Assembly: GCF_008692195.1 (NCBI RefSeq)
Contig: NZ_RXOM01000065.1
Coordinates: 1 to 64,000 of the forward strand
DNA length: 64,000 bases
Source of the DNA: Salegentibacter sp. R32
GTDB lineage: Bacteria > Bacteroidota > Bacteroidia > Flavobacteriales > Flavobacteriaceae
Direction: 5' to 3'
Positions 7,965 to 16,327 of the stretch are shown piece by piece. A model generated the notes under the pieces. That model was not told the DNA's origin and made no database searches. It worked only from the letters and a program-made list of their open reading frames with translations. Each line of letters begins with the position of its first letter. Within the stretch, counting starts at the first letter, position 1. The translations under genes and the position numbers were made by a program.

Positions 7965-9071
7965 ATGACTGAATTTACCACAGATTTTGCTCCACGTCTT
8001 CACGAAAACTTTCAATTCAATAGAAACAAATTGAATGAAACGGGACTCGTTCAGCTAGCCACTTTATACATTAAAGAAGGAGAACCCCACGAAGAACAAA
8101 TAGGGGAGTTTATCCTCGAATGGTTGGATGATGAAAAAGACTATGTGGAAGTAAAAACTTCCGGTTCTACGGGAACTCCAAAGATTATTCAAATTAAAAA
8201 AGAACATATGGTAAATAGTGCAAAAGCTACTGCCAAGTTCTTTAAGCTACCTGAAGAAACTACTGCTTTATTGTGTTTGCCAGCTACTTATATTGCGGGT
8301 AAAATGATGTTGGTGAGAGCAATGGTTTTGGGATGGCATTTAGAAAGCGTTCCGCCAAAATCCAATCCGCTAGATCAGGTTTATAAACGTTTTGACTTTT
8401 GTGCGATGACGCCTTTTCAGCTCGATAATTCATTGGCAAGGCTTCATTTAATCCAAAAACTAATTGTAGGCGGTGGAGCGGTTTCAGTTCATTTAAAAAG
8501 ATTGGTACAAGGAATTCCTACTAAGATTTACGAAACCTATGGAATGACGGAAACCGTTACTCATATAGCAGCTAGAAGAATTAATTCAAAAAAAAGCAGA
8601 AAGAAAAATCTTCCGTTCAAAGTTTTAAATAATGTAACTGTTTCTCAAGACGATAGAAATTGCCTGGTGATTAAAGCACCGATGGTTTCAGAAGAAATTA
8701 TTGTGACCAATGATGTGGTTGAATTGGTGACTTATAAAAAATTCTTTTGGAAAGGCCGAATTGATCACGTTATTAATACTGGCGGTGTGAAAATTCACCC
8801 AGAACAAGTTGAAAAGAAATTGCAAGCTATTATCCTTCAACGGTTTTTTGTTACTTCATTACCAGATGATGCCCTGGGCGATAAACTTATTCTGTTTGTA
8901 GAAGCCCAATTTAATGAAGAGGTTTTAGAACATTTAACGGAAGAGATTAAAAACTCTAAAAAGCTGGAAAAGTTTGAAAAGCCGAAGAAAATCTATTTTG
9001 TAGAAAAGTTTGAAGAAACCCACACCGGAAAAGTTGACAGAATACGCACCTTAAAAGCAAGGTTAACGTAG
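7965..9071 (+). CDS. menE: o-Succinylbenzoate-CoA ligase
   Basis: This acyl-CoA synthetase activates o-succinylbenzoate with CoA. The phosphate-binding loop is TSGSTGTPKII (about residue 67), the adenylate motif is YETYGMTETVTHIA, and the hinge and C-terminal lysine are in GRIDHVINTGGVK and HTGKVDR. At 368 residues it is short for the ANL superfamily because the N-terminal region is trimmed, as is usual for Bacteroidota MenE. I chose the ATG at 7965 rather than a TTG two codons upstream. The 3' end overlaps the convergent gene by 9 bases. It completes the menA-menC-menE set; menB, menD and menF are not in this window. Confidence 0.9.
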   Translation: MTEFTTDFAPRLHENFQFNRNKLNETGLVQLATLYIKEGEPHEEQIGEFILEWLDDEKDYVEVKTSGSTGTPKIIQIKKEHMVNSAKATAKFFKLPEETTALLCLPATYIAGKMMLVRAMVLGWHLESVPPKSNPLDQVYKRFDFCAMTPFQLDNSLARLHLIQKLIVGGGAVSVHLKRLVQGIPTKIYETYGMTETVTHIAARRINSKKSRKKNLPFKVLNNVTVSQDDRNCLVIKAPMVSEEIIVTNDVVELVTYKKFFWKGRIDHVINTGGVKIHPEQVEKKLQAIILQRFFVTSLPDDALGDKLILFVEAQFNEEVLEHLTEEIKNSKKLEKFEKPKKIYFVEKFEETHTGKVDRIRTLKARLT

Positions 9072-9518
9072 TTGTTGCAGAATTTTTTCCTTTAAAAACT
9101 CAGCGTCATTAGTTCCTACAAAAAAAGTTTTCTTCCCATCTTTAGACTTTATCCTAATTGCTTTACCGAGTTTAGTATTGTAAAGCGTTCCTTGCGGAGT
9201 CACTCTTAATCCGATTCCGTAGAGAAGGGAAGGCTTTAATACTTGAATTGACTTTGGGTCTATTTCTTCCACCTTCATTTTTTGAACTAAAAATCTCAAT
9301 CCAAATGATGCGGAGATTTCATCTTCATTCAGTTGTATGGTTAGCCTTCCAAAAACAAGACAAATACTTATAAAAACAATACTTAAAATTAAATATACAG
9401 TGATGGAAGTGCTGCCTGTTTTATCAATTTTAATAAAATAGATTGTCCATTGAATGGCAAGAGTAATCACTGAAATTATGTATAAAATATAAGCTTGTTG
9501 TGTTTTTTTATAATACAT
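9063..9518 (-). CDS. Small membrane protein, PH-like domain
   Basis: This is an uncharacterised 151-residue protein. Two hydrophobic segments (about residues 9-29 and 40-58) are followed by a soluble beta-rich half with regularly spaced strands (LTIQLNEDEISASF, AIRIKSKDGKKTFFVGT, ending in a helix). That layout is that of bacterial PH-domain membrane proteins. The start overlaps the end of the M1 peptidase gene by 11 bases, so it is probably translated by coupling to it. No catalytic motif is seen, and no function is proposed. Confidence 0.65.
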   Translation of the reverse strand: MYYKKTQQAYILYIISVITLAIQWTIYFIKIDKTGSTSITVYLILSIVFISICLVFGRLTIQLNEDEISASFGLRFLVQKMKVEEIDPKSIQVLKPSLLYGIGLRVTPQGTLYNTKLGKAIRIKSKDGKKTFFVGTNDAEFLKEKILQQLR

Positions 9519-11151
9519 TTTGAAGGTTGCTTGTAATGTAAAACTCTCGGAAATTGATTTTTAAATCATCCGTATTTAATTTATCATCCAGTTTTTGCCA
9601 GGAATTTGTCGGTTCAATTCTAATTTCTTTTTTATTAGTAATTAATTCAACAGGCATATTGAAATTCTCAACATCAGTTTCCCAACGGTAAAAAAGATTT
9701 CCGTTTTCTTTTTTAAATTGAAGATGGGGCAGGTGGGTATATCTTAAATATTGATCGAAAAAAGACTCTACTTCTAAGCCTGTTTCATCCTCAAAAAATT
9801 CTATAACAGATTCCGTATCGGTTTGTTTATGCTTGAATTCTGAAGTAAACTTGTTTAAAATTCTCCACCATTTTTCGTCATCGTCAATAATAAACCGAAG
9901 GGTGTTAATCATATTTGCTCCTTTAAAATACATATCGCCGGAACCTTCAGCGTTTACTCCATAATCACCAATAATTGGAGTTCGGTTTCCTACCATCGTT
10001 TTTCTAACTCCGTTGAGGTAGGTGAGGGCTTTATCCAGTCCCCAGCGGCATTCAATATAAATCGCTTCAGTGTAAGAAGTAAACGATTCGTGAATCCACA
10101 TATCGGCAATATCTTTGGCGGTGATACTGTTACCAAACCATTCGTGACCCGATTCATGGATAATAATATAATCCCAGTTTAAACCAATGCCGGTAGTAGA
10201 TAAATCCCTTCCTAAATAACCATAATTAAAACCATTTCCATAAGCAACGGCACTTTGATGCTCCATTCCTAAAAATGGGGTTTCAACTAATTTATAAGAA
10301 TCTTCAGGAAAAGGATAAGGGCCAATTTTTTCATAAAAGCAATCCATCATGGGGATGACTTCTTGAAAAGATTTTTTGGCCTTTTCTAAGTTGTAGGAAA
10401 GCACATAATATTCTAAATCTAAGTCTTTGTATTGGTCAGAAAAATGAACGTAATCCCCAATATTTAAAATAATATTGTAGTTGTTAATAGGATTAACAAC
10501 TTTCCAATTCCATTGCGTATAATTTTCATCTAGCTTTTCTTTTCCCATTAACCTTCCGTTAGAAACGGCCACTAAGCCATTGGGAGTGGCAATATGAATT
10601 TCGGTTTCTTCAGGTTCATCACTTAAATGGTCCTTATTGGGATACCATAAACTGGCTCCGGTGCCTTGTACAGCCACACTTACCCAGTCTTTTCCGTTTT
10701 GATCTTTGGTGAAAATGAAGCCTCCATCCCAAGGTGGATTATTAGCAACAATAGGTTTCCCTGAATAATAAAAGTGAAGTGTTCTCTCTTTTTTACGTTT
10801 TATGGGTTTTTCAAATTCAATAAAAACAGCGTTATATTCTCTTTTATAGTTTAATTTTTTTCCGCGGAAAGTAATCGAATCAATTTGCATATTCTCAAAA
10901 AGATCGAGTTGCATAACAGGTAATTTTTTTGAAGTTTTAAAAGTGATTTTATTTACGCCTGAAATATGTTTTTCATCTGGATTTACTTTTACAAATAAAT
11001 CGTATTTAATTACATCATAACTGCTTCTTTCAGGTCTTAGAGAACCCCGTAGTGTGTCTGCTTTTGTATATTCTCCCTGTTTATTAGAAAGTACTTGGGC
11101 AGAAGAAAAAGTGATAATAAAGAATGCTGATAGTAAAAAAAGATATCTCAT
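9508..11151 (-). CDS. M1-family aminopeptidase, secreted
   Basis: This zinc metallopeptidase probably removes N-terminal residues from peptides in the periplasm or at the cell surface. A signal peptide covers about residues 1-18 (FFIITFSSAQ). The exopeptidase motif GMEHQ (a variant of GxMEN) comes before the zinc site HESGH (near residue 329), and the third ligand Glu is in WIHESFTSYTEAIY. At 547 residues it lacks the C-terminal HEAT-like domain of full-length M1 enzymes, which is common among Bacteroidota M1 proteins. There is no T9SS sorting domain at the C-terminus. It is in an operon with the downstream PH-like gene. Confidence 0.9.
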   Translation of the reverse strand: MRYLFLLSAFFIITFSSAQVLSNKQGEYTKADTLRGSLRPERSSYDVIKYDLFVKVNPDEKHISGVNKITFKTSKKLPVMQLDLFENMQIDSITFRGKKLNYKREYNAVFIEFEKPIKRKKERTLHFYYSGKPIVANNPPWDGGFIFTKDQNGKDWVSVAVQGTGASLWYPNKDHLSDEPEETEIHIATPNGLVAVSNGRLMGKEKLDENYTQWNWKVVNPINNYNIILNIGDYVHFSDQYKDLDLEYYVLSYNLEKAKKSFQEVIPMMDCFYEKIGPYPFPEDSYKLVETPFLGMEHQSAVAYGNGFNYGYLGRDLSTTGIGLNWDYIIIHESGHEWFGNSITAKDIADMWIHESFTSYTEAIYIECRWGLDKALTYLNGVRKTMVGNRTPIIGDYGVNAEGSGDMYFKGANMINTLRFIIDDDEKWWRILNKFTSEFKHKQTDTESVIEFFEDETGLEVESFFDQYLRYTHLPHLQFKKENGNLFYRWETDVENFNMPVELITNKKEIRIEPTNSWQKLDDKLNTDDLKINFREFYITSNLQNVL

Positions 11152-11225
11152 GTAACTTAGGGTTTGCTGATTGCCAAGATAGTAAATTTTGAACTTTCTT
11201 GTTACTCTCTTTCTTTATAGTCATA

Positions 11226-11257
11226 AAAAAACCGAGAACTGTTTGTTCCCGGTTTAG
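11226..11257 (-). terminator. Terminator after the T9SS repeat protein
   Basis: The stem (ACCGAGAAC with GTTCCCGGT, one G-T or A-C position) has a short loop and is followed by a run of T on the minus strand, 34 bases past the stop codon. Confidence 0.75.
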
Positions 11258-11260
11258 AAA

Positions 11261-11280
11261 TAATGTAATCGATTACATTA
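11261..11280. promoter_or_regulatory. Perfect 20-base palindrome, operator-like
   Basis: TAATGTAATCGATTACATTA is a perfect palindrome 10 bases downstream of the T9SS gene's stop codon. Its central 14 bases match the site in that gene's promoter with one difference. The form (AATCGATT core, central CG) is that of LacI-family operators. The pair could allow looping, or this copy could serve the M1 gene whose start lies 110 bases away. Confidence 0.5.
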
Positions 11281-11290
11281 TTGCATTTGG

Positions 11291-12595
11291 TTATTGTACC
11301 AATAGCTTTACGGATTTTTGCCCTCTATCATTTGAAAGGGTTGCTATCCATAATCCACCTCTAAAATTAAAATCCATTTCTTGTTGAGTAGTGAAAGATT
11401 TAATCAATTTACCGGTTAAACTATAGATGTTAACTTCAGTTTTATTTTGAACGTCGGTAACATAAATTCTTTCTCCTGCTGCTTTAATATTGGTGCTAAC
11501 TGCATTTTTATAATTTTCAATTCCTAAAGTAGAGGTAGTTCCTACATTTCCGGTTACTTCAATTTTGTATAGGTTACAGGAATTACTTCCAAAAATATAT
11601 AGGTTGGTAGGACCTCCCGTGTAACTCGCCGATAATTTAATAGGATCTGTATTATCAGAGCTTAATTCACCAACTATAGAGCTGCCATCGGTAATGTACA
11701 AGGTACGTGTTCCAGACCCTCCTGTTCTAAACCAAATATCTATATCTACATCGCCCTCAACTGCAAAATATAAGAACCTTTGTTCAGGCATAAATTCTCC
11801 CTCTGTAGGATCAATACTTCCACCTCCATTAAGTTTAAATCTATTTTCTCCCGAATAACCGTCTTCCCAAGTTTTAGGGCTTGATTCTACAACACCCAAA
11901 TTGGTAATCCCATCTCCGGGAAATATACCTAGGTTATTTCTTACAACATTTTCAGATTCGCCATCTGGGTCTTCCGGCCAATTAGTAGTGTCGTTTCCAA
12001 AATCCCAAACTATATCTGGTTCATTTGTACTATTCAGCGTAGTAGTAGTTCCTATATTTCCGGTTACTTCAATTTTGTATAGGTTACAGGAATTACTTCC
12101 AAAAATGTATAGGTTGGTAGGACCTCCCGTGTAACTCGCCGATAATTTAATAGGATCTGTATTGTCAGAGCTTAACTCACCAACTATAGAGCTGCCATCG
12201 GTAATGTACAAGGTACGTGTTCCGGAGCCTCCTGTTCTAAACCAAATATCTATATCTACATCGCCGTCAACTGCAAAATATACAAACCTTTGTTCAGGCA
12301 TAAATTCCCCATTTGTAGGATCTATACTTCCTCCTCCGTTAAGTTTAAACCTATTATCTCCAGTATAGCCATCTCCCCAAGTTTTAGGGCTTGGTTCTAC
12401 CATAGCAAAATTGGTAATTCCATCACCAGGATACAATCCTAGATTATCTCTCACAATATTGTCTGGTTCTCCATTTGGGTCTTCTGGCCAATTGGTAGTG
12501 TCATTTCCAAAATCCCAAACTTTGTCTTGCGCATTAGCACTTAATGATATAAAAATAAGTGGTAAATAAATGAATAATAGTAATTTTTTCATCAT
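11291..12595 (-). CDS. Secreted two-repeat protein with T9SS type A sorting domain
   Basis: The protein has a signal peptide (cleavage near Ala22-Gln23), two tandem copies of a roughly 165-residue beta-rich domain (about residues 26-190 and 196-357, each starting VWDFGNDTTNWPEDP), and a C-terminal type A sorting domain (about 358-434: YSLTGKLIKSF, GGLWIATLS). The last domain directs export through the type IX system and attachment to the surface. The repeated domain resembles accessory modules found beside catalytic domains of Bacteroidota polysaccharide lyases, but no catalytic module is present here. A carbohydrate-binding or adhesive role is inference. The two copies are nearly identical over long stretches of DNA. 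Operator-like palindromes flank the gene. Confidence 0.82.
   Translation of the reverse strand: MMKKLLLFIYLPLIFISLSANAQDKVWDFGNDTTNWPEDPNGEPDNIVRDNLGLYPGDGITNFAMVEPSPKTWGDGYTGDNRFKLNGGGSIDPTNGEFMPEQRFVYFAVDGDVDIDIWFRTGGSGTRTLYITDGSSIVGELSSDNTDPIKLSASYTGGPTNLYIFGSNSCNLYKIEVTGNIGTTTTLNSTNEPDIVWDFGNDTTNWPEDPDGESENVVRNNLGIFPGDGITNLGVVESSPKTWEDGYSGENRFKLNGGGSIDPTEGEFMPEQRFLYFAVEGDVDIDIWFRTGGSGTRTLYITDGSSIVGELSSDNTDPIKLSASYTGGPTNLYIFGSNSCNLYKIEVTGNVGTTSTLGIENYKNAVSTNIKAAGERIYVTDVQNKTEVNIYSLTGKLIKSFTTQQEMDFNFRGGLWIATLSNDRGQKSVKLLVQ
11527..12520 (-). repeat. Tandem coding repeat, 510-base period
   Basis: Two in-frame copies of the same module lie 510 bases (170 codons) apart. The block 11551-11720 differs from 12061-12230 by only a few bases, including silent sites, so the duplication is recent or is being homogenised by gene conversion. 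Confidence 0.9.
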
Positions 12596-12623
12596 ATAAA
12601 ATTTAGTTAATTATAAATCAAAA

Positions 12624-12637
12624 TGTAATCGATTGCA
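12624..12637. promoter_or_regulatory. Operator-like palindrome at the T9SS gene promoter
   Basis: TGTAATCGATTGCA is a palindrome with one mismatch. It sits immediately downstream of the -7 box of the minus-strand promoter, over the expected transcription start. It matches the palindrome at the other end of the gene. The likely binder is a LacI-type regulator, probably not the one encoded at 22.7 kb, whose candidate site differs. Confidence 0.5.
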
Positions 12638-12668
12638 TAAATATAATGCATTTATCTAAATAATCAAC
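12638..12668 (-). promoter_or_regulatory. Bacteroidota-type promoter of the T9SS repeat gene
   Basis: Read on the minus strand, GTTG (-33) and TATATTTA (-7) are separated by 19 bases, close to the TTTG-N19-TAnnTTTG consensus. Confidence 0.5.
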
Positions 12669-12994
12669 TGATAATTTTAATAAATAATTAAATTGTAGGC
12701 TTTATTTTATTGAATTAAGAAAAATTGAAGCTTACTTTTAAATTATTTTTTGATTCTAGAAGTTTTTTATATAATCTAGTTTATACGAAACATCATTACA
12801 GTAAAAGAAATAATTTAATTGTGAGGGTGAAATCTAAAGATGGAAAAACTATTTCGCTGTTAAAAAGTATCCACAAATTTTCCACCGAATTTATTCAGCA
12901 GAAAGTATTGTTTTCCATCTAAAAATCAAGGAAACGTAAGATATTTTAACGAGTATTAATACCTTTTCTAGACTATTTTATTGGTCTCAGAAAT

Positions 12995-13023
12995 GGGTTT
13001 AAAACCCTGCAATTTTATTGCAG
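12995..13023. repeat. Two abutting palindromes
   Basis: GGGTTT-A-AAACCC is followed directly by CTGCAAT-TTT-ATTGCAG, sharing a C. The layout (a G/C-ended hairpin then a CTGCA hairpin) imitates the elements at 68-118 and 13.1 kb and is probably a diverged member of the family. Confidence 0.6.
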
Positions 13024-13090
13024 TACTTTAGTAATGCGAAAAAATATGTGTAAGTTGTTTGAAATATTTCGTGTTTGACAGTTTTTAAAT

Positions 13091-13150
13091 AATAGGACTT
13101 TCAGTTCTTATTCAGACAAACCTCTGCACTGAAAGTGCAGAGTGGTTTAG
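13091..13150. repeat. Palindromic dispersed repeat, second copy
   Basis: The hairpin around GGACTTTCAGTTC is followed by CTCTGCACT-GAA-AGTGCAGAG and then TGGTTTAG. It is the same two-hairpin order, spacing and flank as at 68-126, but with ACTGAAAGT in place of ACTTTTAGT. Stem pairing is kept while the loop changes. Confidence 0.8.
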
Positions 13151-13248
13151 TCATCACATCATCAAACTTTAAAAAAAAACGCTCTGATTTTAAATTTCCT
13201 AATGAATTAAATAAAAATGTGAGATTAGGGAATAGAATAAGACGTTGA

Positions 13249-14061
13249 TTATTTCAATATTTCAGCTCCTTTTTGGTAATCGGAAGGGCGTTTTCCTATT
13301 ACCTTATAAAAAGTATTACTAAAAGTTGGAATGCTGGAATAACCTACTTTTGAAGCAATTTCACTAATACTATAGTTACGTTGTGCTAAATAATCTATGG
13401 CCTTGTACATTCTCACCAATGTAAAAAACTTAATGAAAGATAAATTAATATCTTTTTTGAAAAGCCTGTGCAGCGAGCGTTCATTAATATCAAATTTTTC
13501 TGCGATATCCGAGAGCATTATATTTTTTTCAATATTTTCACTTAGGTAACACGTTACTTCTTTAAGTTTTTCATCTTTAATTTTAGGCAACGTAAAATGT
13601 ACTTTATTTTGCGAAAAATCTGGTAATAATACTTTGATGGCTTGTACTATTGGATAAAGTTTTTTATTGAACCTTTCAATATCACCTCTCCAATCTTTTG
13701 TATAAAGGAGTAACTGCAACAATAAATCGTGTGCAGGATAAGTGCCAATTTCATTATAAAATGGCAATTCTTCCCGATCCATTGGGAAGTAAAGTGTACG
13801 CATCATAACATTGTCTGAACTGCAGTATGCGCTATGTTTCATTCCTAAAGGGATCCAGATATAATGGTTTGCAGGAACAAAATAAATTTTATGCTCTGTT
13901 TCAACTTTTAGTGTTCCCCCTTCTACATAAATCAGTTGACCTTTATAATGAGAATGCTGTTCAAAAAAGTTTTGCCCAGGAATATCATGATAGCAATAGA
14001 TGCTATTTAGATTTTTATCAACTTGAGCTAAACACTCTGTATATTCTTCTACTTTTCTCAC
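13249..14061 (-). CDS. AraC-family transcriptional regulator
   Basis: This 270-residue regulator has an N-terminal cupin-like sensing domain (about residues 20-110, with HSHYKGQLIYVEGG and FVPANHYIWIPLGMKHSA) and a C-terminal pair of helix-turn-helix motifs (about 165-265, with LSDIAEKFDINERSLHRLF and the signature ISEIASKVGYSSIPTFSNTF). The effector is unknown. The gene starts with GTG; I found no in-frame ATG upstream near the start, and the first internal ATG would remove much of the sensing domain. It stands alone, with no obvious target gene next to it. Confidence 0.9.
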   Translation of the reverse strand: MRKVEEYTECLAQVDKNLNSIYCYHDIPGQNFFEQHSHYKGQLIYVEGGTLKVETEHKIYFVPANHYIWIPLGMKHSAYCSSDNVMMRTLYFPMDREELPFYNEIGTYPAHDLLLQLLLYTKDWRGDIERFNKKLYPIVQAIKVLLPDFSQNKVHFTLPKIKDEKLKEVTCYLSENIEKNIMLSDIAEKFDINERSLHRLFKKDINLSFIKFFTLVRMYKAIDYLAQRNYSISEIASKVGYSSIPTFSNTFYKVIGKRPSDYQKGAEILK

Positions 14062-14231
14062 TCTAAATGAATTGTTAAAAATTAATAAACATTGAAAATT
14101 TTAATTGTTTTTAAACAAATCGCAAATAAAGATAAATAATTTTAAGATTTTATTATGAAACGTTATGATTTTATTTTAATTTTTAAGGATAGTTTAGTCT
14201 ATTTTAAATAATTTTAATTATTATTAAATTT

Positions 14232-14268
14232 AAAACGACCTTTCTAATTGAATTAAAAAGGTCGTTTT
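14232..14268 (-). terminator. Terminator after the transketolase genes
   Basis: A perfect 12-base stem (AAAACGACCTTT with AAAGGTCGTTTT) lies 23 bases past the stop codon of the C-terminal transketolase gene, followed by a T-rich stretch on the minus strand. Confidence 0.8.
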
Positions 14269-14290
14269 AGTTAGATAGAATTCGAAAAGT

Positions 14291-15244
14291 TTATTTTCTC
14301 TTGATTACTGTTTCGGAAGCTTTTACAATTGAATTAGCATTTAAACCGTATTTTTCCATTAATTGGTCTGGAGTTCCACTTTCTCCAAAACAATCGCTGG
14401 TCGCAATAAATTCTTGAGGAGTCGGATTGTTTTCTGCTAAAACCCTTGCCACACTTTCTCCTAAACCGCCTAAGTAATTATGCTCTTCAGCAGTAACAAT
14501 ACATTTTGTTTTGTTTACTGAATTTAAAATGGCTTCTTTATCTAGCGGTTTGATTGTGTGAATATTAATTACTTCTGCAGAAATTCCTTTTTCTTCTAAT
14601 TGTTCAGCAGCTTGTAACGCTTCCCAAACTAAATGTCCGGTAGCAACGATAGTGACATCATTTCCCTCGGTAAGTTGAACTGCTTTACCGATTTCAAACT
14701 TTTGATCTTCTGGAGTAAAGTTAGCCACTTTTGGTCTTCCGAAACGTAAATAAACCGGGCCATCGTATTCAGCCACAGCGATTGTTGCAGCTTTGGTTTG
14801 GTTAAAATCACAAGTGTTAATTACCGTCATTCCCGGTAACATCTTCATTAAACCAATATCTTCTAAAATTTGATGAGTAGCTCCATCTTCTCCCAAAGTT
14901 AAGCCTGCGTGAGAAGCACAAATTTTAACATTCTTTCCTGAATAAGCTACACTTTGTCTTATTTGGTCATAAACCCGTCCAGTGGAAAAGTTAGCAAAAG
15001 TACCGGTAAAAGGTATTTTACCACCAATGGTCATTCCGGCTGCCATCCCAATCATATTTGCTTCGGCAATACCGACTTGAAAGAAACGTTCTGGATGATT
15101 GGCTTTAAACTCATCCATTTTTAAAGACCCGGTAAGATCTGCACAAAGCGCGACAACATTTTCATTGGTTTTACCCAGTTCTGCCAATCCTGCACCAAAA
15201 CCTGATCTTGTATCTTTTTTACCTGTATCTGTATATTTTTTCAT
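14291..15244 (-). CDS. Transketolase, C-terminal subunit
   Basis: This is the pyrimidine-binding and C-terminal half of a transketolase made as two chains. The full enzyme moves two-carbon units between sugar phosphates in the pentose phosphate pathway using thiamine diphosphate. Visible motifs are the pyrimidine-domain VALCADLTGSLKMDEF and FQVGIAEANMIGMAAGM (with the catalytic Glu), and a C-terminal domain with VTIVATGHLVWEALQAA. The length (317) suits the split form. The partner gene lies 39 bases upstream. Split transketolases look like the halves of DXP synthase or pyruvate dehydrogenase E1, but the motifs here favour transketolase. Confidence 0.92.
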   Translation of the reverse strand: MKKYTDTGKKDTRSGFGAGLAELGKTNENVVALCADLTGSLKMDEFKANHPERFFQVGIAEANMIGMAAGMTIGGKIPFTGTFANFSTGRVYDQIRQSVAYSGKNVKICASHAGLTLGEDGATHQILEDIGLMKMLPGMTVINTCDFNQTKAATIAVAEYDGPVYLRFGRPKVANFTPEDQKFEIGKAVQLTEGNDVTIVATGHLVWEALQAAEQLEEKGISAEVINIHTIKPLDKEAILNSVNKTKCIVTAEEHNYLGGLGESVARVLAENNPTPQEFIATSDCFGESGTPDQLMEKYGLNANSIVKASETVIKRK

Positions 15245-15283
15245 CTTAATTTGATTCTGAATTAATAGTAGTTGAATTGGTTT

Positions 15284-16132
15284 TTAGTAATCTCCTAAAG
15301 TTTCCGGGTTTTGTTCTAACCCTATGGCTAATTGCTCATCGTTAGGAGCTTTACCGTGCCAAGCGTGAGTGTGCATCATAAAATCTACACCGTTGCCCAT
15401 TACAGTATGAAGCAAAATACAAACCGGTTTACCTTTTCCGGTAAGTTGTTGAGCTTCTTTTATACCTTTTATTACTTCAACTATATTATTTCCTTTTTCA
15501 ATTTCAAGGACTTCCCAACCAAAAGCCAAGAATTTATCTTTTATATTTCCCATAGGAAGCACATCCTCTGTAGAACCATCAATTTGCTGTCCGTTTAAAT
15601 CAACCGTAGCAATTAGGTTATCTACTTTATGGGCAGCTGCATACATAATAGCTTCCCAATTTTGCCCTTCTTGTAATTCACCATCACCATGAAGAGAATA
15701 TATGAGATGATTGTCTTTATTTAATTTTTTAGCTTCTGCAGCACCAATTGCCACCGACATTCCTTGTCCTAAAGAACCAGATGCTACTCGAATTCCCGGT
15801 AAACCTTCGTGAGTAGTTGGGTGACCTTGTAAACGGGAATCGATGTGTCTAAAAGTCGCTAATTCTTCCACAGGGAAAAATCCGCTTCTTGCTAAAACGC
15901 TATAAAAAACAGGAGAAATATGTCCGTTAGATAAAAAGAATAAATCTTCATTTTTACCATCCATATCAAAGTCTGTGCTATACTCCATAATTTCTTGATA
16001 GAGCGCTACAAAAAATTCAGCACAGCCTAAAGAACCTCCCGGATGGCCCGAATTTACTTTATGTACTTGCCTAAGAATATCCCTTCTTACCTGCGTAACA
16101 AAATCTTCTAATTGTTGTGTGTTGTGTGGCAT
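15284..16132 (-). CDS. Transketolase, N-terminal subunit
   Basis: This chain binds the diphosphate of thiamine diphosphate. The magnesium and diphosphate motif is GDGELQEGQNWEA (about residue 148), ending in Asn. N-terminal signatures include VNSGHPGGSLG (His and Gly of the active site) and HLPG-like elements at GLPGIRVASGSLGQG. The length of 282 is right for the split form. It is the first gene of the pair, followed by the C-terminal subunit on the same strand. The reason for splitting the enzyme is unknown, but the arrangement is widespread among flavobacteria. Confidence 0.92.
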   Translation of the reverse strand: MPHNTQQLEDFVTQVRRDILRQVHKVNSGHPGGSLGCAEFFVALYQEIMEYSTDFDMDGKNEDLFFLSNGHISPVFYSVLARSGFFPVEELATFRHIDSRLQGHPTTHEGLPGIRVASGSLGQGMSVAIGAAEAKKLNKDNHLIYSLHGDGELQEGQNWEAIMYAAAHKVDNLIATVDLNGQQIDGSTEDVLPMGNIKDKFLAFGWEVLEIEKGNNIVEVIKGIKEAQQLTGKGKPVCILLHTVMGNGVDFMMHTHAWHGKAPNDEQLAIGLEQNPETLGDY

Positions 16133-16300
16133 TTTAAGTTTGTTATTTCAATTTGTGCAAAAGTAATTCTAATTAGAAGGCTATAAAAGAAAATAAGCGC
16201 CAATTATTAACTTTTTATTGTGAATAATTTAAAATTTTGTTTCATAACTGAATTTTATTGATTTGATGAATAAAAGCACTTCACTTTTCTTTTAGATAAT

Positions 16301-16308
16301 TATCTTTG
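16301..16308 (+). promoter_or_regulatory. -7 box of the tgt promoter
   Basis: TATCTTTG is an exact TAnnTTTG match 20 bases before the tgt start codon. A clear -33 TTTG is not seen at the ideal distance. Confidence 0.5.
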
Positions 16309-16327
16309 CCCTTCCTTAATTTTTATT

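Larger units (their letters stand above)
12596..13248. other. Gene-free stretch with promoter and palindromes
   Basis: Apart from the promoter and operator of the T9SS gene and two groups of palindromes, I see no supported gene here. A 65-codon reading frame at 12725-12922 starts with TTG and has no recognisable product. Confidence 0.6.

Noticed and set aside
12725-12922. A 65-codon frame between the palindromes and the T9SS gene promoter
   Set aside because: It starts with TTG, lacks a recognisable domain and a promoter, and its neighbours are repeats.
14291-16132. The two-chain enzyme as DXP synthase or pyruvate dehydrogenase E1
   Set aside because: The motif set (GHPGGSLG, GDGELQEGQNWEA, catalytic Glu in AEANMIG) matches split transketolase better.
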